From the NCBI RefSeq assembly GCF_001949145.1, contig NW_019091596.1:271790-335789 (forward strand): a stretch of 64,000 nt of DNA, written 5' to 3'. The DNA is from Acanthaster planci. Taxonomy: Eukaryota; Echinodermata; Asteroidea; Valvatida; Acanthasteridae. How positions within the stretch are numbered: position 1 is the stretch's first letter; every line of letters begins with the position of its first letter. Shown piece by piece: positions 36,901-48,900 of the stretch. A model generated the notes under the pieces. That model made no database searches, was not told the origin of the DNA, and was given only the letters and a program-made list of their open reading frames with translations. A program made the position numbers and the translations under genes.

Positions 36901-39900
36901 CAACCTGGCAGTGGCCATCCCTCCCTCAGCCCGGTCTTACGAGATGCCAGTTTGGGTTCAGTTAGTCCCAGGGGTGGAGACGATTCTCCGGTCGTGCTGC
37001 AGGGCTCACAGGGCCAAGTTTCAGCTCATCAGCAGGTGGAACAAAGTGAATGCAGCGGTGTGAAAGCTTTTTCGGATGCTCTTGATTCGGCTGCCGTCGA
37101 ACAAACTTGCTCAAACCAGAACAGGGAAAGGGTGGAGTCGGACCTGTCTCCCCAGAGCAGCTCTGTAGCACCTGTGAACCAAGAGGTCCAACAGGATGCT
37201 CCAAACACTGTGACACGGGATCCTGAAAATGTACAACAGCCAGAACAATCATCCTATCAGGCAATATTGCCCGACCCAAACTTGGGACTTGGATCTCAAT
37301 TTCAGCAAGAAAGTGGGCCAGTAATTGAAGAAATGCCATTTGAGCCAGGACAAAATGTGCCACCTGTTTCTCCAGCAGTCTGTCCTACCTCACTTCCCAG
37401 TGCAACAAATGTGACACCTTATAATCAACTAGAGGCATCAGTTCAGGCCGGTACAAAACAGTCTCTGCCCCCAGTTCCTCCTGGATCCGCTTTATTACCT
37501 CCAACAGGTCAGCTGAAGCTCCAAGCCTTCCAGGCACAGAGAGCTGTTCCCCAGGGCCCCAAGGAACTCAGCCCTACTGACGAGAAGTCTCCAAGTACTC
37601 ATCCGAGTGCATTTCGCAGCGTTCAGCGTGGCCAGCCAGCCCAGCTCACCTCTGTGAATCCGTCGCCCCCTCTTTGGTCAGCAGAGGTTCCCCCAATGCC
37701 AGCCAACATCCTTCTGGCACCTGCTGCCCCACCCACAGCAAGTCTTGTCCCGCCGATAAGACTTGCCACCCCACACGACCAGACATCCACAAACTTAGCA
37801 GCAAGCGTTGCATCTGTCAGCGTACCTTCTTTACCAGCAGAGGCAGTGCCGCTACTTACTCAGCCCACAGTAAACTCAACTCTGCCAAATCCCAGTCAAC
37901 CCACTCCAACATCAACCTCAAACCCAAGCCAGCCCAGCGTGTCCTCCCAGACCTCTTCTGGCTCAGTGCAAACGTCGGATGTCAGCCAGGTCACACAGAC
38001 CATGGGCAACCTAAACTTGGACCCCGCTCAGAACCCTCTGCCCACCCAGCCCATTCCGCCAGTGCCGGTACAGCCAACTCTGCAAGCGTCTTCCTCCGCA
38101 CCTGTTGCTAATAAAGCCCCAGAGACTGTGTCACTGGCGGCGTCAGTCCCTACTCTCGCCCCACCAGCAGCTGCCAGTGTTGCTCCTGTGGGCAGTGTAT
38201 CTAGTGCCCCAAGTAACATTCAACCTACACAGTCGACACTGGCTGCTACTGGGGTTCCACAGACTGGCCCAGTTCAGAACCAGGCTGCTGCATCTCAGCA
38301 GCTCCAACAACTGTCTGCTAGTGTCGAAAATCAGCAGCAACTGCCGCAGAACCAGACAGTGGCTAGCCAGCAGGCACAGCAGCCACTTCCAAGTGTTGAA
38401 AGTCAGCAGCAGTTGCAGCAGCAGCAGCAGCAACAACAACAACCATCATTTCAGCTGCAAGACCAAGTGTATGGGCAACCTCAAAACCACCCAGGACAAT
38501 TCCAACAGCAGGTACATATTAGTCAATTCATCATTGTTAATTCTTGTTAATTGAAAATCAACCGCCAAAAGACAAAGTACCAGCTCCTTTATAAAATGAT
38601 AAATTGATCTGTGATGATCCAGACCTGTCAAAGTATGACTTCAAGCTGTCCTTGGGCATTTCTGCGAATAATTTTTGAAATCTGGAATGTTGGTTGTCTT
38701 GGGGTTTGTGGAATTACAGAAAAGAAAATCTTGCAGTTTAACCTTAACCACCAAAGGTTGCTGGCCCTAACCTTCCCCATTCTCACAAAGCCAAACACCC
38801 ATATGTGCACAGAGTTTGTTGGACTTTGTTTTTCTGAGGTATGCCAAACCCAATTGCAAAAACCAGCTGTTATGGGCCTACCAGACGTATCCTCACAGAA
38901 TTAAACACTTTACTTCTGTTTGATTCTGTGTGGTTGGGGAAGGTTAGGGTTAAGTACTAAGTATTTTCTATTAGGTCTTGCACATTGGAAGTTTCATCAG
39001 AACTCATTTTTTCGTGTCAAAATAGCTAGGAAAGTACTTGTAAAATCAAATTTTTTCCCCACCAGTAAAGTTGTGCTTTTGTTTTTCTGCTATCAGGGAC
39101 CCCCAGCTGGCAATCAGTGGTATGACCGTCGATCTGCCGACCCGTACTATGACAGGCAGTACTACGACCAGCGGTATCCTTACGATTACCGTAGCCAGCA
39201 GTATGATTACTACGCCAGGCAGGCTGCATGGGATAGGCATCGGGCCTATGGGTACAGAGGATCAGGATATGATGCCAACAGGTGTGTTGGTCATATTGTG
39301 AATAACATCCCTGCTAAATGTGACAAGATGCAAACTGTGCTTTGCAGCTGTCATTCACGCTGTAGAATTAGTGGTCAACAGGAGTAGCAAGAAACACTTG
39401 GGAATGCGAAGGATGGTGTTTATAAAGTATAGTACAGTGCTCATTGAAATGAAGTCCATTTCTGTTGTGTGTGGCAGTTAGGGTGGCTTCTTATTATAAG
39501 AAACTTGTCTTGATTTCCCGTGCCATTGCAGCGTGAATCTGGATTGCCATGCATTCCCACAGTGTTGCAACATATGGGTGGTGTTTGAAAATGTTTAGCA
39601 GTAATCAGGCAAACTTAGAGACAGTTTGTATGACGCATACAATTTCACAATCAAAGCATAAAGAATAAAATACTTCTGGAATCAAGAACTTCTCAAGATT
39701 TCTCATATACTTGTATGTCTCTTGAAGGTCCTATTCGAGACAAGGATACAACAATCCCGAGCGGCCCCGATCGAGGCAGGGATACTCTGATCGGGATCGG
39801 GAGAGACCAAGGTCTCGACAGGGCTACCAAGACCAATCCAAGCAGGAAACGTACCCTGATCAAGAAGACAGACAGAGGCCCCGATCGAGGCAGGAGAAAG

Positions 39901-42900
39901 GCTATGGTGCTGATGCCTACCACAGAAGCTATGACAGGAGGGACTCAAGGGATTACTACAGAGGTTAGAGTTCAAGTGTCATGTTTTAGGTCGAGGGACA
40001 TTTCAAATTCACGCTATATCTTGCACTAACCACTGAAACTACTTCTCCAGGATGATCTGAACTGGGAATATATAGAAACTTTTGCTCTGTTTCTCTTAAA
40101 ATTCTTCTCTTAAGGTCACTTGCTACAGCATTACCCCTCTGTAAATTCAAAGGAATGATCATGCCCAGTTTAAGAGGAACCATCCCTATCTCCATGTCGC
40201 AGTTCAAGCCACCGCACTAGTTTCTTATTAAGTTGAAATTTTGGGAATCATTTGCTGTCTCGCTCAAAATCAGGTTATGATGCCTATGGCAGACCGTACG
40301 ACAGACAGGCCCAGGAATACTGGGCCAAACAAGGTTACTACGGCAACCGCAGTTACGACGAGCGCTACAAGAACTGGGAACAGCAGAAACAGTATTACCG
40401 CGATCGTGCGGACGAAAGCCAGAGGCAAAACACCAGTGCCCCAGAGCAGCGCTGGTCATCAACGGAATCACAGACTGGTAGGGAAGGCTACCAAGGCAGC
40501 CAAGGTGACTCGAGGTAAACGGTTACGCCTGTTTCAGACTGTTATTAAAGGCTATTCTTCAGCAGCATGGAGGGTCAAGAAAAAGCAAAACTTTAACCTA
40601 CATGTATGTTCTTTACATTCTGCCACCAGTCCAAGGTCCTTGACCAAGGAGCAGTCTGAATTCAAAGACAAGATCAATCAGTTTGGCTTTATTATTTAAG
40701 TTGGTGTGTGAACATAACTGATTAGGAATTGACCAATTTGCCAAGCCATTTTAGTGCTGCATTTGATCTGATCAAGTTGGTTTTGGACACATCTACATAA
40801 ATTTCTTAAAATTCCCTGCTTTATCCTTGATAATCCACTAATACCTGTGTGCTGTTGATGTCTGTCCAAGTCACATCAGCAGTGTATGTGGATGCTTGAA
40901 ATCTGCATTTCTGTAGTTGACCCTTCACGTCTTCACCAGTCTCTGCCTTTTGTTCTGGCCAGGTTTGCGTCGGAGTTTCACCACCAGGGCGGAGGCACGC
41001 CAGAGAGGTACAGTGCCGACCAGAGCAGCATCTATGCCCAGGAGTACACTAACCAGAATGCCAGCAGCAGCATGGCATACCAAGGCCAGTATGGGAGTAC
41101 ATATGGGTACGGAGACAGCACAGATGGAATGTACCAGGAGGTTAAGCAAGGTGAGCTGTACAACAGCCTTTTGGGTTCTGTCTTCATTAATTGACCTTTT
41201 CGCACTGTTAAGAATTTTTGTATCATAGATTTTAAAGCAATTATAACACTGCGTCTCCTTTCAATATGCTGTTAGTTGTGTGCCAACTGTAGTTTACAAA
41301 TCATGGCCTCGACAAAAAAGGATGGACACAAACAAATGATGTGCTGTTCGTGAGTAATTATGTGGGGTTCACACTGCCTGATTGATTCCTTCCAGAAAGC
41401 CGTCAAACCCCTGCTTAAGTAAAACCAAGTGAGGCAAAAAAGACAGGGTTATTGTTCTAAAGTGACTTGAGCGATGCAGTCTTTAAAATTTGAATGAATA
41501 CATTTGAATAGCACAGTTACAGTTGTTTTGCTGTAGAAAAGTCTGAGTATGTGATTACTGTGCCTTCTGTAAGTTTTGGGGAAGCGTGTTTTGTCAGGCA
41601 CTGTTCAGAGCAACAAACTGCCAAGGTCCAGTATGTCTTTTGAGCAGTAGCTGGCATAATGCGGCTTTGTTAACTGGGGGGCTTCCCGGATGTACATACA
41701 TGTAAAGCTGTCGTGTGCCTCATTCCTCTATTGGCTTCATGCTTGAGCAAAAGAGGGTGCTGACAACATTGGCCCTCATTTATGCTTTGCTGGGTGACCT
41801 ATGCCACATGCTGCATTTATACCAGGGAACGCCATTGACTGGTAGTCATCCCTTCATTGTCCTTTGAAGTCCAACTAGTTGTGGAGTCAGGAAGCAGGCA
41901 GTCAACCTGGACTGGGAGGGGAGGGGGCCACTCAGGTACATGTACTGAAGTCCCAGAATATCAGGAAATAACTTCTCGTCCCTTTTTTTTTTTCCTTTGT
42001 GTTTTTGGCCCTCAGTCACCCCTCCACCCCCAGAGCGGCTGACCCCAGCCAAGTTTGCCCTGCCCCATGTCGTAGCGCGGTTCAGCCCTGGGGGCCACCT
42101 GGTCAAGGTCCTGCCGAACATGCCCCAAGACGGAATGCCAGCCACGGTGGAAGTACACAGCATAGAGGTAGTTACTTCATCCGTTTTGTTTTTTTCCTCA
42201 CCAATGTTTAAAAATTCAAAGAAAATTCCGACCTTATGTACTTTTTTGTACACATGTACATGTATGTTTGTTCACATTACCATTGACCACAGAGGTTGCT
42301 TATTTCTTGCGTTCTGAAAGAAAGAAGTGTGTCCTTACTTTTGGTTTATTAATGTTATTTGTCAAATGCCTGAGAGACAATTTGCGTCAAAGGGTATTTA
42401 ACCCTAACCCTACATAATGCTACTAATTACTACTTGTAGTAAAATGTAGTACTGAGCGCTGTCGCTTGTAAGAGAAAATGACTTTATTGTTTTCTTTCTG
42501 TACGAGTAACAATGGAAGTAACCCAGCCAGAAGTAGTAATCTGTAGCATTAGGTCCTTCAGGCTCAGACTGTTACTTAGTATTTTGTAGTACTGTGTACT
42601 GTAAGCCAAACAATATGCTTGGCAGATAGGGTTAATAAGCATTGAGAAGATTTCATGATACGTTAATACGTGTACCTCGGAGTGTTTGCAAGACAGAAGT
42701 TAAAGGTGCCTCAAAATTAGTCATTGAAGTTCAAACATATTGATTGTCGGTACAGAGAGACCTTGAACACTTCGGTCAACAGCGTCATGCAGTGAGTTGC
42801 TTCAGTGGGCCCTTACATGTATGTTTCGTGTGAATGTGTCCTGCACAAAAGTGAAGTAAAACAGTAAAGGACAAATCTGTTTCTTGTTCAGAAACATTGT

Positions 42901-45900
42901 TTTAATATACACCTGCTTCATGAGACAAGCTTTACCCCTTAATCCCTAACTGCTAGGAGGAGAAACCTTAGTGACTCAGTAATTGTGCACGGTCCCATTC
43001 TAAGTGCAGTGCCAAAGATCTGTTGTAAAACTGGATGGCCACACTCATGATTTGTAAAAAAAAAATTGAATTTTTTTCAGACCATGCTGGAACACACTGC
43101 AGAGGCAGAGGAGTTGAGAGCCTTCCCAGGACCACTCATTAAGTATGTAGACCAAAACCCTTGTTGACCCTCACAGACTTTCTGTTATGTCACTACCTAG
43201 GAGCTGTACACATTACTGCAACACCCTTAGCCACTGAAGGGCTTTGACTGTCTCGAAGACTAATCAAACAACATCACCAAGGATAGACCTTTCCTCACTT
43301 TTGCTTGTCGGGGAAAGGTTTATGGAATTTGGGTGACCAAAGACTTAAACAGACACTTCAGTAATATGCATGTATCCATGTGTTACAGTCTGAAATTTGG
43401 GCCTAAGCATACAGGCATGGAATTGTCCCCCTATTAGGGGCTTGCCTATTGGTGCCCTTCTTGTGAGAATGCTCATTTGAAGTATGAACATAAGCAGTTG
43501 GTTATTTTGATTTAAGCAGACTGTTTACAGGGAAAACATTCATCTTGGCCTGTGATGCCAAACGATAGCGGACAAGGAAAAATAAAACACCAAACAGTTT
43601 CCAGAGCCTAACAAACTCTTTTTTCAAGTAGTCACATTCAATTGAATTATTGCATGATTTTTTTGTTTTGTTTTTGTTTTCTGTGTGTGCTGTGCACTTG
43701 GCATTTGCAGAGGAGAGACCCACAAAAGCGACGTCATCGGCTTCTGTCACCGGAAATCATTGATGTGTAAGAACAGCACGGACATGGTGGACAGGGAGTC
43801 GGCCAGCCTGCTGTGGGACCTCATGGAGCTGGCGTGCCGTCAAAACGGGGTAACCAGCTGCCTTGTTTGAATTGCTCGACCGCAGCTTGAAATTTAACAC
43901 GACTGTATGGGTGGTGACTTCCGCCACTGTCATGGACCTGTGCCGAATTTCACTGAGTGATTTGAACCTGGCTCACCTACCAGAAAAAAGCACCTGTACA
44001 AGATAAATCTGCTGAGGGAGACATACTGCAAACCCCTCGGTGCTGGGATTGTTTCGCAGCAAACTGGTCTTGGTTGGGGGGGATCATGGGGAGATGATAC
44101 CCCAGTGACAGTCTAGTGCTAAGTTGGACATCATAAAAACAGACCCTGGCGAGTCATTTACGCAAGATTTATAGGGCGGCAGGACATTTCTTATTGTCAC
44201 TGAATTTGTACAAAGCCCCAAGGGCCTGCCACATTGCAAATTTTGCTTCAGTGCAGGCTGTGTAGAGTGGTTGATTTGGAATTCAGTAGATAGTCACATG
44301 TGAGCAAAGCGAGGGAGAATTCTAAAGTTTGACCTGTTAATCACTTCTGCGATCGTAACGTCAGAACGTTTCAACGCACTTTTCCGTGAAACTGTGACAG
44401 AGCCATTGTTATATGGTTTACACATCCTCCTGCCTGAACTGGTTAAGGCCGGTTCATACTCAAATACAAAACAAATACAAACACGAATTTGTGATGTCAA
44501 GGTCAGTATGAGCATTGGAGCATAGCACAAGTTGATTCTCCAACAGCGCATGCTTAAAATGAAGCGTGTTGTAGCTCATTTTGGATACATGATACGCAGT
44601 TGCAATTATGCAGTATTAACGTAGCCATACCATGGCTTGCGTACGGAACATGGGTGAGCTGAGATGATGTCAGATTTTTTTTATTCCACATGGCCTTGTC
44701 ATGATGAAATGCTAAATTGGCTCATTTCTGGCGTGGCATACATGTATTGTGTAATGCCAACTTTGCTCTGCACTTTTTGCAATCAGGACTGAAGCTCTTC
44801 CGTCGAACTTGACAACAGAAATGACAGTGAATTGATTGGAATTATATTTTCATCAGTCCCCTAATTTGTGCAGTGGGATTCTTTTGCGAGTTAATGGCAG
44901 GGATCCTCTGCAGCGTAAATTGACCGCAAACATCTGAAGGCAGAGTGGATGACAGCGAGTCTTTATTTCATTTTAGGGGTTGTTTGTCTAACATTCAGGG
45001 ATGTTGATCCACTCTCTTGAAGAATGGAGCTCGTGACATACACTATTTATTACATTTCAGACATCAACTGGCAACTAACTCTGGGATTCGACCACAGAGA
45101 GATTACTAAGAATCAACTTAGTCTGATAATTATTTGGACGTGGAGTTTCGTCAAGGATGCACTCAAGTTTTACTTGTCTACCCTGCTATTAAACTAAGAT
45201 GATAGTTTTTATTTAAAATCTTCTGCATCAAGTGATTGACGCATCGAATTGAAAAATCACTAGCATTCAATGGCTTGCGTGCAGTGCGTAGACGAATACG
45301 TTTTTGCCATGTAAAAATGTGTTGGACAGCTCTAGTGAAACCACCTTCATGCCGCCTTCATATCTGCTTTCATCTTTGGTCTCTGTATGGCAAAACTTAA
45401 CATTATTAATTCAGTGTCCACATCACCAAACGCTACCAGGATTCAGATATCACAGATCATTAGCTACTTAGCCACACATTATCAGCAGATAAAATTTCTT
45501 TGAACATTCTTTGTGCTATGGTTATCACTGCCTACAAGTATCTTTCAATATTAGGGCTGAGTCAATTCGAATAATTTACTGTTTGATCGAATATCCAAAT
45601 TTATGGTCGTACCGACCGGTAGATTGTTGATGATCAAACTATATACAAAATCAGTTGCAATAATGCACACAATTGTATATTATAATCATTATAGTAGCTT
45701 TTTACATCTTGGAGTACCTCCAGCCATGATTTAGCAAGATTTAAGAGATGACCAATAGTGCGTGCCGTGTCGAAAATTTCTATTCCTTTTAAATTGTTTA
45801 ATGAATAATTTACTTTTTGAATCGTAAGATTCCTGTCGATCATTTGAATCTTCTTGAAACAAGCCACTGTAGTGCAATTTTTCCCTCATTGAAACAAAAG

Positions 45901-48900
45901 AAAATTTTCCCTTTTCGAGAATTTTGCATTTGAATATTCAAATCGAAAAACCCTCTAATATTCAAATATTCCATAATTGATCAAACATTCAGTTATTTGG
46001 ATATTCGGCACAGCCAAACTCAATATCATTGCGCTGTCAGTGCAGTAAGTTATCAAAAATCAATTAATACTTGATTTCTGCAAAAGAATTAAATCTTTAC
46101 AAATGCCAACAGAATATCATGGAGTCTGACGTCTCTGAACTGCTCCTGAAAAATCACCCCATGGTGTCCTCGTCTTCATCTGAGACCCCAGCACCTCCGG
46201 CAGGAGATGGGGTAGCTGGAGAGGAGACTAATTCTGAAGCTCAGAGGACAGAGGTCATGACCAAGAGAAAGCCTCAACTGAGAGATGTGGAGAGTGATAC
46301 TAATAAATTCCGCGAGCTGCTTCTTTTCGGTCGTAAAAAGGTAAGAGTGATCACATACTGTGAGGTTCTTGTTTCGTGTCTGATAGAAAGCTGGAATCTT
46401 GAATTGTAATGGGCTGCTGCAGTTTTCAATGGTTAACAGTTGTAAAGGAAGGGCACTTTGTAGAATTTTCTTTGTATGCACTGGTGAGAGACACATACTG
46501 CAGTTTTGTACACATTCAGTTTGAATTGGACATTTGTTTGTATCAAGGTTAAAATTGTAGTTTTATGCGCATTCTGATGGACATTGCAGTTTTTTGCTCA
46601 TTCTGGTGAAAATAGCAGGTTTTGCCCACATTCAATTGAAAAAAGTGCAGCTTTTGTGCCCCGAAGTGGGAAATAGCTGTTTGTTTTTGCACATTCAGCT
46701 GGAAATAAAGCTCCTTTTCATTGTGCAGCATAAAACATAAAGTTACAACTTCATGCAAGCTGTGCATTTTAAGGTAACTCTCTCAGTTACTGTTCTCCCA
46801 AGGGTTTCCATCAGCTGTAGGTATCATGTGCTAAACATTTTACCTGCTTGGTGTTTCATTCTGTGCGGGGTACTCACTAGCAAGTCTGCAATATCCAGGG
46901 GTTGAAATTAACGTTGGTTGGCTGGCCTGAGGCCAGTAAAAATGTCGGCGGACCAGCTGATCTGAAAAAACTGGTGGTCCGGTGGGCCAGTTGAAATCTG
47001 ATGTCTTTTCTGCTTTCACAAATATCTTTTAATAATCTTTCTTCATGTTAAAATGCTTGTTTAAGGAAAAAAACCCATTATTTTCACGAGTTTCCATTCA
47101 CGTTTCGCTATCGCTGTGGTGAAAACACTTGCGCAAAACTGCATTAAACGAAGCTGCTCTGGTTCCTGCCGTGCCACACCCATGCAAAAGAATGCGTGAT
47201 GGAAATGTAGGACCCAGAATCAGTCTGTACTGTACATGTCCTCTCTACATTAGCCGTACATGTCACGGATGCAACCCTAAGGCTGCAGGTCCAAAAGACA
47301 TCGATGTTGCAAGAGGTTTTCTGCAAGTTAATTCACAGAACTTGATGTCTTATTTATGTATGTATTTTCTGCATTCATGAATTTATTTTGAGTTTGTTCA
47401 GCTCGTGGCTCCAGCTCAGGGTTTACCACCCGCTGGTCCAGATGCCTCACGCACGCTTATCAGGCGATACATGGACACTGTTGGCCAATTCGCTGTCGCG
47501 ATCGCCTGAGTAGCACCCTGTGAATTGTCTATAATTTGAACTGTGAATTGTCGAATGTAGAAATTTTTACATAGATTAAGACAGGTGTTAATCACTTTTT
47601 GAGATAATTTTGGAAGCCGTCATCCCCATTGATGCCATTCAATCAGCAAACCAAAAAATTTCTGACCTACCGACCTTTTTTTTTTTTTGAGGCCTAGCAC
47701 AACTGTTTTGGGGGCTAATGAAAGACTGCGTGTATTGCAGTAGGCCTTAGTTAACCAAAATTATCGTGGATTCCGAGAAATCTTGGGCAAGTGTTGATCC
47801 TATTCGAGCAACCAAATATGTGGCATGGCCTGCCCCATCAGGCAAATTAAAAAAATACAATTTGTTGCAGCCTGCACCGTAACAAGGATTGCTCAAGCAA
47901 CTGGGTTTGTGGTTCTGGTATGGGACCGCCAAACTTTCAGCAGGACCAGTGATAATTTTGCTGGGTACCTGAATTTCTATCCCGAATGTCTATGTTCAGA
48001 AATTCTCTTTAGAATTATTTGTCAGACTTTGTGAACTTTTCATATTTACAGATTATTTCCATTGTATTTTTTTCCATTGTGCGACTGCATTCCCGTTTAG
48101 AGGTTTTTATTTGTCTTCTGAGAAGTGGCCCAGCTGCCACGTAGGACAAGCCAAAGAAACGTGCACATTGAAATGAATAGTACGAATGCTATCATGATAT
48201 AGGCATTCAGTATTCCAAAATAGATTATAATAATTACTTTGGGACATTATCATTTCTTGATAACTTAATGACTGAAGCATATTTGCAAATTGGACAAAAA
48301 CCAAACTGTGTTTAAATTGGTTTTGTTTTTAACATTTTCGCCATCTCTTTACCCCAAAATTTGTTTTCATTTTCCAAGCCTGGAAAAGTCATGGAAATTT
48401 GTAAAAATGAATAAAGTCCTGGAATTCCTCAAACTTGTGTGATTTCTGTTATCAGAAATAAGTGCATAAAATGCGTGATTATATTCGCAACTTTAAAAAT
48501 CCTAATAGTCCAAGAAACTGTAGGGAGTTTGGGTACATGTATGTATGTTGCAGTTGGTGAAGTCGAACGATGGAATATGGAATGCCAGCTTGCTTTGGTC
48601 TTCAGTGTGCGGGATGGACTTGTTGCTTGCATGTGTGCTGCCATGCAACCACTAGTACCTTCTTGGCCTCCTGTCTGAAACACCTGTTCAGGAATATGTA
48701 GACCAGTGCGTTCAGCCAGCCATGGGCATTGAAGAGGAATTTACACCACACAATGATTGTAGACTGAGGCTTTTCTAATGGGTTTGATGTGAAGAATACA
48801 CCATAAACAACACTGGCCACGTAGGGGACGCTCGTCAAGGCAAAGCACAGGGTCACGGCGGCGAAGGTCTTGTAGCCCCGTCTTCCACTTTCAGCATTGT

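Noticed and set aside
35494-38442. Several long frames in other phases and on the minus strand
   Set aside because: Shadows of the 3-kb SEC16 exon, produced by its biased CAG/CCA composition.
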